From contig MU657174.1 of assembly GCA_026770575.1 (NCBI GenBank), positions 650,387-714,386 of the forward strand: a stretch of DNA of 64,000 nt. Reading direction: 5' to 3'. Position numbers and translations under genes: made by a program. The notes under the pieces are model-generated. The model worked only from the letters and a program-made list of their open reading frames with translations, made no database searches and was not told the DNA's origin. Origin of the DNA: Pelagophyceae sp. CCMP2097 (taxonomy: Eukaryota > Sar > Pelagophyceae). Below are positions 20,513 through 32,879 of the stretch, piece by piece (within the stretch, counting starts at the first letter, position 1; each line of letters starts with the position of its first letter).

Positions 20513-23357
20513 ATGGCCGACGCGGACGAGGCGACGTGGAGCCCTTTGCCTCGTGGCGGCGGCGTGGGCGGGGCGCCTCCGAGTTCGTCGGAGGCTGATG
20601 CGATTGTCGCGGCGTACGACGAGGTGAAGCACGCCGACGAGGTGAAGCACGCCCCCGACGAGGGGCCCGCTCCGTCCGACGCGCCGGCCGACGACCAAGG
20701 GGACGCTCCGTCCGACGCCCTGGCCACCAACGGGTCCGCTTCGTCCGACGCGCCGGCCACCGACGAAGGGGCCGCATCGTCCGACGCGCTGGTTACGGAC
20801 GCTCCGTCCGACGCGCTGGCCACCGAAGCGGCAGAGGATTCTGCGGGTCTGCTACGAGGGGCAGTTGCCGTGGACCGTGCCGGCGAGTTGTCGGTGACTG
20901 CTTTCCACTCTGCAGAAGCCGCGCGGCGGAGCTTCGCCTGGGCGAGCCCTTTGAACGCGGCCGTGCTCTACAATCGCCCAACCGACGGCGTCGACGGCTG
21001 GGCCGTTTTGCGGACGTACGGCGCACAACGCGCGGTGGCGGCCGTCGTGGAGCACGCGCCTCGGCTGCTTGGGCAGCTCGACGCGGCGGGCGAGGCGGGA
21101 ACGGTCAAGGACCTCTCGCAGAGCCATCTTGGGTCGTGGTCCTACGCGCGCGCCTGGCGCACGGCGACACTGCCGCCGAGAATCTGCGGCACCGCGTGCA
21201 AGGCCGCGCTGCGCTACCATTGCCACGGGCCAAAGCGGCCCACGTGGAACGGCGCCATGGAGACGGCGGTAACGACGATGCGGTCCGCGGCGCAAAACGC
21301 GCCCAGGAATGTCGGCACGCTCCGCATGTTCACAGACGTCTCCGTGCCGGGCGCGCTCCTCCCGAGCGGCGCACTCCGCTACGTCGAGTCCCGAAAACGC
21401 AGCTGCTGCGCCCCGAAACACACCGCGCCGGCGCCAACGCCGGCAGCAGCGCCGCCGCCGGGTGGCGAGCTCACGCCACAGGAGTCGTCAGAGGCGTCCG
21501 AGGCCGATTACGTGGTCGTGGACGCGCCGCCGCATGAGGGCGAGTCGGAGTCGGTCGACGCGCCGATTGAGTGGATCTGGGAGCGATCAAAGACGCCGGC
21601 GGCGCGCGCCTCGCATCTGTCGACGTCTTGCGAGGTCACGGCGCCCGGCCTGCTCGCGTCCGCCGAGTTCCGAGCCCTACTAGCAGACAGCGCCGTCGTG
21701 CTCTACATCCACGGCGGCGCCTTTGCGCTCTGCGGCCGCGGCACGCACCGCGAGCTCGCCTTTCGACTCTGCCTCGCGGCAAAATGCGTCGTCGTCTTGG
21801 TCGAGTACCGAAGGTGCGCCTTGACGCACTGAGTGCCCTGGCTTTAGATCGACCCCGCGCAGGCCGCCGGACGTGAGCCACACGGAGACGCTCGAGGATG
21901 TCCGCGACGCGTACGTGCGCGTCGTCGAGCGCGTGCGCGCCGCTGTCCTGGAGCGCGACGGCAGCACCGCGTCGCCGCGGTGGGCGCGGCCGCGGGTGGT
22001 CGTCGGAGGAGACTCGGCGGGCGGCGGCCTCGGCCTGTCGCTGCTGCAGGCGCTGCGCGACGATCCGCGCGGCGCGCCGCAGGCGGCGGGCGCCGTGCTC
22101 TTTAGCCCCTGGGTCGACATGACGCCCAGCCCCGGCCGGCCGCTCGACTCGATGTTCTCCAACGAGGCCTGGGACTTCTTACCGAGCGACCTCGTCACCC
22201 TCTTCACCGCGGCGGTATCCGGCACCGCCGCCGGCGCGGCGGCCGACGGCGCGGCGACCGACGCCGAATCGGCCGCGGCGGCCGAGCCCGACGAGGTCTC
22301 GGCTGCGTCGCCGCTGCGGGGGTCGCTCGCCTCGCTGCCGCCGCTGCTGCTGCACGCGGGGCAGTGCGAGGTGTTGCACGACCAAGTCGTCGCCACCGCG
22401 CGCGCGGCGCGCGCCGCAGGCGGTGAAGCGACCCTGGCCGTTTGGCGGGATATGGTCCACGTCTCGCTCATCTTCGCCGCGGTGCACGAGACGCCGCGGC
22501 AGCAGCTGCGACAGGCGGGCGCGTTCATCCGCGCCGTCGCGCCGCGCGGACCACCGCACGGCGCCGCGGAGGGCGCCGCGCCGGAGGGCGCCGCGGAGGG
22601 CGCCGCGGCGGAGAACGCGGCGGGGCCGCCCGACGCGCCGCGCGAGGCCTGCCAGCTGCTCGTCGAGGCTTACAGGGTGCGCATCCCTCGGATGAACGCG
22701 TCCTTTCTTCGAGGCCGCGTCGCAGGTCGACGGCGTGCCGCAGCCGCCCGCGTCGTGGCTCGGCTGCGACTCGGGCTGCCGCAACGTGCTGGCGGTCAAG
22801 GTCGGCGCCGCGGGCGCGTGGCACACCATCGACGGCGCGCTGCTCTACGCGGCGGCCGACGGCGAGGATGCGAGTGGCGCGCAGCTCAAGTCGTTCCAAT
22901 GGGGGCCCTTTGCGTCCAAGGTCCTCGACGTCGGCGCGGACGCCCTGGAGATCTACTTCGAGTTCCGCACGCCGTGCGTCCGTTGTCTCCGGGGCGACGC
23001 GTCCTCGACGACGCTTCCGGCAGGCGCGGCGTCGTCAGGTCGGCGGTGGTGTCCGGCACCCCGACGCCAGGCATCGCGCGCGTCGCGCTCGCGCCGGGCG
23101 GCGGCACGCTGCACGTGGGGATTTCGCTCTTTGGAGATGCGGACTACGTCGTCCCCGGCCGCCTCACCGTCTCGCCACCGCTCCCGGACGACCCAACGCC
23201 GGCGCACAAGGCGCCCATCCACCTCGAGGCCCAGCGGTGCAGCTTCCGACCCGCACAGGCAGGCGCCGCCGCCGCCACCACCCCGGGGCCGCTCCGACCC
23301 GCGCAGGAACACGGCGCCGCCGACCCCCTACCGCCGCCGTCCGTTGGGATTTTATAA
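20513..23357 (+). CDS. Large alpha/beta hydrolase (HSL/esterase type), 4 exons
   Basis: Carboxylesterase/lipase of the hormone-sensitive-lipase type. Exons 20513-21813, 21863-22676, 22726-22973 and 23024-23357 give 898 aa with closed phases; the introns are 49-50 nt with GTGCGC/GTGCGT donors. The oxyanion motif HGGAF is near residue 400, the nucleophile elbow GGDSAGGG near 483, and the likely catalytic His is in DMVHVSLI near 629. About 100-170 residues from the start there is an acidic repetitive linker of SDAPATDEG/SDALAT units. After the hydrolase there is an Ala/Glu-rich linker and a C-terminal domain (WLGCDSGCRNVLAVKVGA, then GALLYAAADGE) that I do not recognise. There is no clear signal peptide. 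The substrate is unknown. Confidence 0.82.
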
Positions 23358-23516
23358 ATTGCAAGTTCACATCGTTTCCCGCTTTTTTTTCGTGACGTCG
23401 TTTCGATTTCGTTTACCAATCACTAAACGGTCGGTGCTGTTGCAAGGACAGCGCGCGCGCCTTCGCCTCCGTCGTCCCCCGCGCTCATCCGTCGCACTCG
23501 CGTCGACCCGGGCGTG

Positions 23517-23524
23517 TTTATAAA
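23517..23524 (+). promoter_or_regulatory. TATA-like box of beta-tubulin
   Basis: TTTATAAA lies 47 nt upstream of the beta-tubulin ATG in otherwise GC-rich sequence. It is the clearest TATA-like element at a gene start in this window. Confidence 0.5.
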
Positions 23525-23570
23525 CCCGCTCCGACCGCACCAGCTCCTTCGCCGCCTCTAAGATCTTAAT

Positions 23571-24914
23571 ATGCGTGAAATAGTCCACATCCAGGCCGGC
23601 CAGTGCGGCAACCAGATCGGCGCCAAGTTCTGGGAGGTCATCTCGGACGAGCATGGCGTCGACCCGACGGGCACGTACCACGGCGACTCGGACCTCCAGC
23701 TCGAGCGCATCAACGTCTACTACAACGAGGCCACGGGCGGCCGCTACGTGCCGCGCGCCATCCTGATGGACCTCGAGCCGGGCACCATGGACTCCGTGCG
23801 CGCGGGCCCCTTCGGCCAGCTCTTCCGCCCGGACAACTTCATCTTCGGCCAGACGGGCGCGGGCAACAACTGGGCCAAGGGCCACTACACCGAGGGCGCA
23901 GAGCTCATCGACTCGGTACTCGACATCGTGCGCAAGGAGGCCGAGTCCTGCGACTGCCTCCAGGGCTTCCAGCTCACGCACTCCATGGGCGGCGGCACGG
24001 GCGCTGGCATGGGCACGCTCCTCATCTCGAAGATCCGCGAAGAGTACCCGGACCGCGTCATGTCGACGTACTCCGTCGTGCCGTCGCCCAAGGTCTCGGA
24101 CACCGTCGTCGAGCCGTACAACGCCACGCTCTCCGTGCACCAGCTCGTGGAGAACTCGGACCAGTGCTTCACGCTCGACAACGAGGCGCTCTACGACATT
24201 TGCTTCCGCACGCTCAAGCTCACGACGCCGACGTACGGCGACCTCAACCACCTCATCGCCGCGGCGCTCTGCGGCACGACGTGCTCGCTCCGCTTCCCGG
24301 GCCAGCTCAACTGCGACCTCCGCAAGCTGGCGGTGAACATGGTGCCCTTCCCGCGCCTCCACTTCTTTATCGTCGGCTTCGCGCCGCTGACGTCGCGCGG
24401 CTCGCAGCAGTACCGCGCGTTGACGGTGCCGGAGCTGACGCAGCAGTCTTTCGACGCCAAGAACATGATGGCTGCCTGCGACCCGCGCCACGGCCGCTAC
24501 CTCACCTGCTCCTGCCTCTTCCGCGGCCGCATGTCCACCAAGGAGGTCGACGAGCAGATGCTCAACGTCGTCAACAAGAACTCGTCGTACTTCGTCGAGT
24601 GGATCCCGAACAACGTCAAGTCGGCCATCTGCGACATCCCGCCCAAGGGCCTCAAGATGTCGACAACGTTCATCGGCAACACGACGGCCATCCAGGAGTC
24701 GTGGAAGCGCATCGCCGAGCAGTTTACGGCCATGTTCCGCCGCAAGGCCTTTCTCCACTGGTACACGGGCGAGGGCATGGACGAGATGGAGTTTACCGAG
24801 GCCGAGTCCAACATGAACGACCTCGTCTCCGAGTACCAACAGTACCAGGACGCCACCGCAGAGGAAGAAGGCGAGTTCGACGAGGACGCCGAGGGCGACG
24901 ACATGATGGGCTAG
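23571..24914 (+). CDS. TUBB: Beta-tubulin
   Basis: Beta subunit of the microtubule heterodimer, 447 aa, intronless. It begins with MREI, the tetrapeptide used for co-translational tubulin mRNA autoregulation in animals. It has the tubulin signature GGGTGAGMG (Ser of the usual GGGTGSG replaced by Ala), [18 protein letters not shown] sequence (here [10 protein letters not shown]), and an acidic C-terminal tail ([14 protein letters not shown]). Some normally invariant stretches differ, for instance [18 protein letters not shown] and [10 protein letters not shown]. Codon use is strongly biased to C/G third positions, as expected of a highly expressed gene. A TATA-like box lies 47 nt upstream. Confidence 0.98.
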   Translation: MREIVHIQAGQCGNQIGAKFWEVISDEHGVDPTGTYHGDSDLQLERINVYYNEATGGRYVPRAILMDLEPGTMDSVRAGPFGQLFRPDNFIFGQTGAGNNWAKGHYTEGAELIDSVLDIVRKEAESCDCLQGFQLTHSMGGGTGAGMGTLLISKIREEYPDRVMSTYSVVPSPKVSDTVVEPYNATLSVHQLVENSDQCFTLDNEALYDICFRTLKLTTPTYGDLNHLIAAALCGTTCSLRFPGQLNCDLRKLAVNMVPFPRLHFFIVGFAPLTSRGSQQYRALTVPELTQQSFDAKNMMAACDPRHGRYLTCSCLFRGRMSTKEVDEQMLNVVNKNSSYFVEWIPNNVKSAICDIPPKGLKMSTTFIGNTTAIQESWKRIAEQFTAMFRRKAFLHWYTGEGMDEMEFTEAESNMNDLVSEYQQYQDATAEEEGEFDEDAEGDDMMG

Positions 24915-25113
24915 ATCGGACCCCCCAGTCACGGTGGGCTAATCAGACCCCCGCGTGCGCAAAGACGCGCCGCCCTGCATTGTATATTCCTAAATCAAGG
25001 TTTTGTTTCCCTTTGTTTCCCAGCGCTTCTGTACGAGACGACGCCGCGCCTGGGCGAGCGGCCACTCGGCCAGCCCTGAGGAGTGAGTGGTGAGTTAAGA
25101 GTTGATGAATATA

Positions 25114-25163
25114 CAGAGTAGGGCCCTCGTTTCTCGGGCAGAGTAGGGCCCTCGTTTCTCGGG
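25114..25163. repeat. 25-bp perfect tandem duplication
   Basis: CAGAGTAGGGCCCTCGTTTC (first 20 bases of the unit) repeats exactly at 25114-25138 and 25139-25163. It lies between the convergent ends of beta-tubulin and the FAIM/PDZ gene. Confidence 0.9.
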
Positions 25164-25194
25164 CGCGCGCGCCCGCGAGTGTCAGCCGCGAGGG

Positions 25195-27105
25195 TCAGCC
25201 GCAGCACGAGGCGGCCGTGGCGGCGCGCGCGCGCTTGGGGAGCGTGGCGGAGACGCTCGGATTCACCGCAAGCGCGTGCTTGACGGCGGCGTCGCACTGC
25301 GCTAGGATCGAGTCGTAGACGTCGGCGTCGTAGCACCGCCAGAGATTCAGCGTCGGCGGCCCGCGCGCCGCCGCCGCGGAGAATTTCTGCAGCAGCGTCG
25401 CCGCGGGCAGGTGCCGTGGGATGGGGTCGTGGTTGATCCCAACGAGGACGTCGCCGCGCTTTACGTTCAACTGCTTCGCCTGACCGTTTATAGACACCGC
25501 CGCAAACGTGCCGTCGATGTGCGGCGCCTACGCCGAAAGGCCTCGAGGGGACGCCGGGCCCGAGGTACCGCCGGCTCCGCGAGGCATCGAGGCTCTTCGC
25601 ACGCGTCGGTTCTTCAGACTCGGCTTTGCGCGGGCGCGTCGGGCTTGGAGACGAGTCTTGCCCACTCGACGCCCAAAGCGCCATTGCCACAGTGGATCGT
25701 GAGCTCGTCGCCCGAGTCGCCGTCGCCGACGGCGCGCTTGTGCCACAGAAGAGCGTCGACCTGCGCGGGTGTCTCGTGACGCCCCGAGTCCAGTCTCGAG
25801 ACGTGCACCCGGCCATTTCCTCCGTTGCGTCGAGGCGATGATTTCGGACGCGGGTCGAATACGGCCGTTAAAGCGTAGCGCGGGTTGGACCGCACGAGCT
25901 CCTGCAGCTCCGAGGCGGCAGCGCCGCGCGGCAGCGGCTTGCCGTTGATCGCGACCTCGCGTGGCGACGACGTTGGTTTCAAGGTACGCGTGTTTGACGG
26001 CCACCTTGTCAGCATCTTCCTCCCGGCGTTCACGGAGCTTCTATGATACCGCTCTCGCACCATCGACCCCCGTGACAGCCCGGGTTGACGCGGCTCGCCA
26101 CAAGGACGTCGCCGGCGGCGATGCCGGGCAACTGCACCCCGCTCGCAATCGCCGCCACCTCGATCCTGGCGCATCGCGCACTCGAGCCCTCGCGGCAGGG
26201 ATGCAACGCACCGTCGGCTCGCGCAGCTCTCGTTGCGGAGCAGGACTTCGATGCCTGCGTGCGCAACATCGAGGGCACGTGTCGTCCGTTGCTCAAGAAA
26301 GTACCGAAGACGCCCGGCTCGAGCTGGACTTTGTACAACTTGACGAGGGCGTTGGAGGCAACGAGGTGGACGTTTGGGTCTGCGTCGGCTTGGAGGTCGA
26401 CGTCTTGCACAAGTTCACTGCGCTCGCGGAGCTTGGAAGAGACCTCCTACGGAGAAGGGGTCCACGGGCCCTCGTTTGCAACGGGCGCAACGGCTGGTAT
26501 GACGCCGCGGCTTGCCTCCTCGATGGCGGCCTCGAGGTCGTCTGTCTCTTGGGCGGTTGGGGCGTCCAACTCTTCCAGAGCCTTAAAGGGTATATCGTCG
26601 ACGAAGAGCACAAAGCGCCCCGCCGCGTCAACAGAGTCGCCCGCCGCCGCGTCGATGACGAAACTAGGCCCAGAGCGTCCGTCGAGGACTGTATAGCGGC
26701 TATAGAGACCGCGCGGGGACCGTCCCAAGGGACCGACGCGAGGGACCGTCCCCAGGGACCGAGAGGTATTCCGACCCGGTGCGCTGCGCCGCGCGCGTGG
26801 CCCGGGACGAGCCAGGCGAGTCGGGCGTCTTCCTTGGCGGCGACGGCCACCGCGCGGTCGAAGCGGACCTCGCGCTTCCCAGACCGCAGCGAAGCCAGAA
26901 GCTCGATACGATGCTCCTGGCCGCCGGGCCCGAAGCAGAGGCGCCACGTCTGGCGCAGCTTGGAAGTGGAAACGAGGCGGCCGCACCAGGCGCCATCGGA
27001 AGCGATGCGGTACACCTTTGCACACCGCATGCGCTCCGCCTCGCGCGGCTCAAACGCGGCGCCACTCCGCAGCAGCGCCAGCGGTGCAAACGCGTCGTCG
27101 CCCAT
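25195..27105 (-). CDS. FAIM-like / PDZ-like domain protein (multi-exon, junctions partly open)
   Basis: The start MGDDAFAPLALL (27105) leads into WRLCFGPGGQEHRIELLASL and SGKREVRFD, which resembles the beta-sandwich repeat of Fas-apoptosis inhibitory molecules. The next exon (about 26690-26490) has RFVLFVDDIPFKALEELD, a second such unit. After a TAG acceptor at about 26451 come EVSSKLRERSELVQDVDL and PDZ-like segments: AAGDVLVAS, INGKPLPRG, GALGVEWARL, and near the end INGQAKQLNVKRGDVLVGI. The stop is at 25195 after ASCCG. Gene presence and strand are well supported, because the frame moves between consecutive segments at plausible splice sites. Exact exon ends, especially near 26690-26770 and 25500-26170, are not resolved. 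The function is unknown; PDZ folds suggest scaffolding. Confidence 0.55.
26716..26760. repeat. Paired GGGACC palindromes in an intron
   Basis: Two copies of a 19-bp word (GGGACCGTCCCAAGGGACC at 26716-26734 and GGGACCGTCCCCAGGGACC at 26742-26760), each internally palindromic, 26 bp apart. They lie in the probable first intron of the FAIM/PDZ gene. Confidence 0.8.
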
Positions 27106-27315
27106 GCCCGAGCCACGAGGAGCCGAAGGCGCGCCCCGCGGACCTAGGAAATCCTAGAACCTTCGAAGCTTTCGCCGAAGAAGCTTCACAGGTTTGTTTT
27201 AGCGATGTTTTAACGCACCCGTGCAGCGCGGCGCGTGCAAGAGGATCGTCTCTTCCAATCGCGCACAAAATTATAAGACACAGCAAGCACAAAAGATCGG
27301 ATGGCACATGGGGGC

Positions 27316-30300
27316 TCAGATGTCGCAGACTCTCACGGAGCCGTCTCGCGAGGCTGAAAAGATCCTCGCGGAGCGGCTGCCGCCGTGGAGCGGGTGGGCG
27401 TGGAGGCCGGTGATGGCGCCCAAGTGGCCGTCGATCGTGGCGGTGGCGTGGGCTGTCCTCGCGTCCCAGACGCGCACGGCGCAGTCGGCGCCGCCGGCGA
27501 ATAGCCAGCCGGCATCGGGCCCGTGGACCATCGAGTGCTTGCCGCCGCCGGCGCTCTGCGGGCCGGCGCTTTGCGGGGCGGCGGCGGAATCGCACCGCGG
27601 CGCCGCCGCCACGTAGGCGAGGCACGTGGCCGCTTGCTGGAGCCCGGCGTAGTTGCGGACGAGCTTGCCACTGTGGTGGTCCCACAAGCGGATCTTGCCG
27701 TTGGTGCTCGCGGCCGCCAGCAGCGGCGGCGCGCCGGCGAAGTTGCGCGGCAGGAGCTGCAGCGCGGCGATGAAGCCGCGCTGCGACCTTAGAGCTTGCA
27801 CAAGGGCCCCGGACTGGCGCGCCCAGACGTGGACCGTCGTGTCTCGCGCGCCGGAGATAAAGCCGCCGCGGCCGTGGTCCAGCGTGGAGTCTGAGGCGAG
27901 GCACTGCACCGAGCCAAAGTGCTGCGTCAGGTTGAATCGGCAGCGGCCGCAACGCAAATCCCAGACTCTGACGGACGTGTCTCGCGACGCCGAAAACGCA
28001 GTCAAATTCTCCGCGTCGAGGACGACGTCGTTGACCGTGTCCGAGTGGCCGCGCAGCGCCAGCGCCTGCGCGCGCCGCATGCGCACGTCCCACAAACGCA
28101 CGGTGTGGTCCGCGGAGGCCGTCATAACACACCCCGTCCACTGCGACGCCTTGGACGGCGCCGACGCCGCGCGCTCCGGCGCCGAAGATGCGCGGCCGTC
28201 GCCGTCGCCGATCATGCGCACGCACGTGATGCGGCCGTCGTGGCCTTCGAGGACGTGGAGCAGCTGCCGCGTCTCGGCGGACCAAATGCGACCGCAGCAG
28301 TCGTCGGCCCCGGTGAGGACGCGGTCCGAGGCGGCGGTCACGGCCACTGCCGTCACCGCCGCCGTCACCGTGCTGCTCGCGCGCCGCGGCCGCGCGTCGC
28401 CGTCGTCGCCCTTTGGCGACGCGCGCGGCACCGTGGAAGCCAGCACGGACCTCGCACCGACTTTCACCGGCGCCGCACCGACTTTCACCGGCGCCGCGAA
28501 TTTGGAGCCGAGGCGCGCGTGCACTAAAGACCCCACGGAGCCGCGCGTCCTCGAGGCGCCGCCCACAGCGTCGTCGTCTTCGGCGATGGAGATGAGTTCG
28601 ACAGTGCCGTCGGACGAAGCCGACGCCAGCAGCGCCGCAGACGCGGCCAATGCGACCACGGCGCCCTTGTGCTGGAATAAGACCTCGAGCGCCGACGGCG
28701 CCGCGGGCGGGTCGCCGCCGCGCGTCGCGTCGCCTTCGCGCGTCCCGTCGCCGCGTGGACCGTAGTTGGAAGCGGCGCTTCCCGTAGAGCAAGTATTTGC
28801 GCGGTCGCGCCGCTGCCGCTCCACGTCGCGCAAAACGTCGTCGTCGTCGTATTCGTCGTCGTCGTCGTAGTCGTCGTCCAGCGCCCGGCGGTGCGCGCGG
28901 TGGAGGTTATGGTGGCCCTTTAGGAGCTCGCGGCTGACGTCGTCGTCCGTCTCGTCCTCGTAGTCTTCCGCCTCGAGGGCCGGGTCGGGTATCGTGTCGC
29001 GAGACCGCCGAAGCTCCTCCATCATCACCACGCGCGCCGGCGAAGGCGGCGCGAAGCCGTCGGTCTCATCGTCGTAAACGTCATCCTCGTCGTGGCTCGG
29101 TCGTCGCCGCATCGGCGCGTCGTCGCGCCGGTGGCCGTGGTCCGAGGCGTCGTCCTCGACCTCGCTGGTGTGGTCGACGACGGACTCGTCGTCGCGCGTC
29201 GCACGCCGGGCGGGCGACTCGAACGGAGACACTGGCGCGTCGTACTCGTCGCCGCTCGAAGACCTACCCGTCTGCTGCGGCTGCGGCGCCGAGTTGGCCC
29301 GCGAAGAATCGGAATCGTCGCCGTCCGAGTCGACGGCATTTACGGCGTCGCCGCGGATTTGCTCCGAGTCAGATTGAGACCTCCGCCGCCTGCCGCCCAC
29401 CTGGCTCGTCGACAGCAGAGTGAAAGACGGCTTTGCGTCGGCCGCCGCCGCGCGGCCGTGCGGCAGCGGCTCCGCCGCTGCAGGCTCGGCGGGCGAACGC
29501 TGCGGCGTCAGTCGAAGCGTGTCCCCCGGAGAGAGCAGCCGCTGCTGCGGCAACCCCCTGCGCAGCGGCTTGCCCGTCGACGCGTCGAAGGAACCCGCGG
29601 AAGACAGCGACGCGGCGCCAAAGCTGGCCCGGGGCTCCATGCGCGCGAGCTGGGGTGGGGGCGCTGAGAACTCGAAGGGCCGCGCGGACCGCGGACCGCA
29701 TTCGGCCACGGGCAGCGGCGTGCGGTGCTTCGCCGCCGCGTCGTCCCCGAGCGGCGTCGCCGGCTGCGGCTCGATGGTGCGCGGGCCGTATTGCGCGGCG
29801 CGCTTGGACCGCCCCGCGGCCCGAGCCGCATCCCGCGCCGCGTCGTTGCCCTCTGCAGACGACTGCTGGCCCATGGCCGAGAGGTTGGCCGCAGAGGCGT
29901 GCGCGGACTGCTTGCCATCGTCGCCGTCGTCGTACGGATCCTTCCCGGGCGCCGGGCGCGGGCTCGACCGCGGGCTGCCCGGTTCGCGCTTCTTCGCCTG
30001 TCTGTACACCGCCCCCGCAGCAGACTCGGCGCGGAACTCCGACGGCCGCACCTCCGACGGCCGCCGCCTTCCTCGCGCCTCGGCGGCGGCGCTCGCCAAC
30101 CCTTCCCTCGAGGCGGTGGGCGGCGCGGCGGTACCCGTCAGCGGCTGCCGGCCCGTTTCCGCGGGGCTGTGCCGCCGCACGCGGCCGCGGCCGCCGCGCG
30201 CGTGCACCTGCCGCGCCACGCCCGCCTTGTGCTGCGGCGGCCGAGACGACAGCGCCTCGTGCAGCGGGCCCGGCTTCGCCTCGCGCGCCGAGCCTGCGTC

Positions 30301-32879
30301 TGAGGCCCGGCCGTCGGGCGCGTCGTCGTCGCGGCCGTCGTCGTCGTCGCCGGCGTCGCGGAAGGACGTCCGACGAGGCCGCGCCTCGGCGGTCGCCTCG
30401 GCCGCCTGCGGCAGCCGCTTCGCCACCGGCTGGAGCGCGGCCCGCAGCGCCGGCGGGCCGAGGACGAGCGGGCCGGGATGCGGCCGGAGCTCGGCGCGGT
30501 GCTGCCGCGGCGAAGGCTCCGCCGACGGCTGCGGCGACGAGGCGGAGTCCGCCGGCCGCCGGCATTGGTCCGCCTCAGCCGGGCGCCGCGCGTGGACGTT
30601 GGGCGAGAGCATCGGGGTGCGCCGCGTGTCGGCCTGCGGCTGCGGCTGCTGCGCCTGCTGCGCTTGCAGGAGGTGCTCGGACAGCGCGGCGGCGTCCGTG
30701 ACGATGCGGAGCGACGCGGACCGCCGGTTGGCGGCGCTGTGGTACGTGTCCGCGTTGGACGTCGTCGAGGGCCGCGACGGGTAGAGCGAGTCGTTGTGCC
30801 GCGCGGAAGAGCCGCTGCCGCTCCGAGCGCGCTGCTTCGACTGGCCGTAGCCCTCGTGGTGCTGCGCGTGGTCGCGCCACGCCGTCGGCGCGATGGCGAC
30901 AAAGGGTTGTAAAAGCAGGGAAGAGCTCTCGGGCCGCCGCTTGGGCTCGCGCTGGAAGCAGAGCCAGAGGAATTGGTGGCCGTCCTCGGAGAGCGACTGC
31001 GGCATGTCCGGAAGTTCTTCCACGCACGCAATGTGGTACATGGCCGTGACCGGGTTGGAGTACTGCGACCAGGGCGGCCGCCCCGTCGCCATCTCGATGA
31101 CCGTGCACCCGACGGACCAAACGTCTGCCTTGCGCCAGCCCTGCGCCTTTGGCACGTCCTTGATCACTTCAGGTGCCATCCACAAAGGCGTGCCCTTGGC
31201 GCCGCCCGTCGCCACGGCGTTGGCGGCGGCGCCGCCCGGCGCGTGGCCGAAGATGCGTTTCGAAGCGCCAAAGTCGGCGAGCTTCACCGACCCGTCGTTC
31301 GACACCAAAACATTCGCCGCCTTGATGTCTCTGTGCGCGATGCCGTTGCCGTGCAAATACTCCAGCCCCAGCAGGATCTGCCGCGTATAAAGGCACACCA
31401 GCGCCTCTTCGAGCTTGCCGAAGCGGTCCAGCAGCGACCTTAAAGACCCGCCCGAGACGTACTCCAAGAAGATGGCCAGCGCCGTGTCCGTGCTGTCGAA
31501 GCCAATGTAGCGCACGATGTTCGGGTGGTGCAGGCCCCTCATCATCGAGACTTCGTTCTCCAGCGCGGCGCGCTCTCGGGAGGAGACAGCGTGCGTGTCG
31601 AGGTGTTTGACGGCCATCAATTCTCCCGTATCCAAATGCAGCGCCAGATACACGCGGCCAAACGCGCCCTGTCCAATCATCTCGCCGCGCTGCCACCGGA
31701 TGCGCCGCTCCGGCACCTCGCGCCGCGGCGCCGCCTCGCGCCACGGCGCCTCGGCCAGCGCGGGCGCGCACGAGCCCTGCGTAGAGTCGAGGCGCGCGGT
31801 GAGTCTGGCCGACGACTCAGCGACGGACAGCGCCGTCGAGGCCGTGGCCGACACTGCGCCGTGGCTGCCGCCGGCGACGCCACCGAAGACGGCGGGCGAC
31901 CCGGGCCGCGAGTTTCCCCCAGCGTGGCTCGCAAACGAGGCAAACGCCGCGCCGCTCGACGCGCCGCGCGCCAGCGGGTCCAGCGTCGGCGTGTCGCGCT
32001 TGTGCGCGTCGCCGCCGGCGTGCGGCGGCTGCGCAGCGCCCTCGGCCGCGGCACGCGCGGCCGTGGGCGACAAAGGCTTGCCTTGCGGCTTGGTGCTCAG
32101 AGCCTCGAGCTTGTTGCTCAGGCCCTCAAGCGTCAGCGGCTGGTACCGCCGCCCCGACGGCGACGCCGGCACCGACGCGACGGCCTCTTCGCCGGGCGGC
32201 TGCGACGCGGCCACGGGCAGCGGCGACAGCGGCACGGGCATCAGCGGGCCCAGCGACGCGGCCTACGCGCGGGCGCGTCGGATTGCGACCGCGGCGGCGG
32301 AGGCCTTACCGCGCTCGCGCTCGGCGTCGGCGACCCGATGATGCGGTCGAGCGTGCGGGGGGGCTTGATGCGGTTCGGCGGCGCGGCGTACTGCGCGGGC
32401 CCCAGCGCCTCGCGCGCGGCGCCGTCGGGCGTCGCCTCGGCGTCGCCCTCGGAAAGCGCGTGCGCGGCGTCGAGGAGCGGCGTGACTCGCACGTTTGCGA
32501 CGTCGGGCACCGTGGCCAAGAGTTCTTCAAAGTCGTTTTGCGTGGCAAGCGTAATCACGTCGCCGTCGACGTCGTGATAGGCGAGCGAGACGTCGAAGCC
32601 GTAGTCCTGCGCGAGGCGCTGCCGCAGAGCCTTGAAGGAGACGCCCGCGCGCTGCGTGACGACGACTCTGATAGCTTTTCTGTAATGGAACTTGAGGCGC
32701 AGCGGCCGCGGCCGCGCGTCGCGCTGCGGCGCCGGCGCCGGCCCGCCCGGCGCCGAAAACGCCGACCCCGGCCGCGCCAGCGCCGCGGCGGACGCCGCCG
32801 CCGCCGCAAGCGCGGAAGGACCGTCGGCCGACTTTTCCGCCTCGGGCGCCGACGGCACCTCCTGCTCCGGCGGCATCAT
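27316..32879 (-). CDS. PB1 - MAP3K (STE11-type) kinase - WD40 fusion protein
   Basis: Exon 1 (32310-32879) encodes a PB1 domain at about residues 60-145 (LRLKFHYRKAIRVV, then YHDVDGDVITLATQNDFEEL, the acidic OPCA-type signature). A 47-nt GTAAGG-TAG intron leads to exon 2 (27316-32262). The kinase domain, about residues 375-640, has GQGAFGRVYLA, MAVKHLD, HRDIKAANVLV, LADFGASK and GTPLWMAPEVI, typical of MEKK/ANP-type MAP kinase kinase kinases. A long low-complexity region rich in Ala/Pro/Arg/Asp (about 640-1375) follows. The last 460 residues are a WD40 propeller with about seven blades (SASSDGTVELIS, TASADHTVRLWDVR, SASRDTSVRVWDL, AASTNGKIRLWD, SASRDGSVRVCDI at the end). Total 1,838 aa. The PB1 and WD40 parts probably recruit partners to a MAP-kinase cascade; this is inference. 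Confidence 0.93.
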
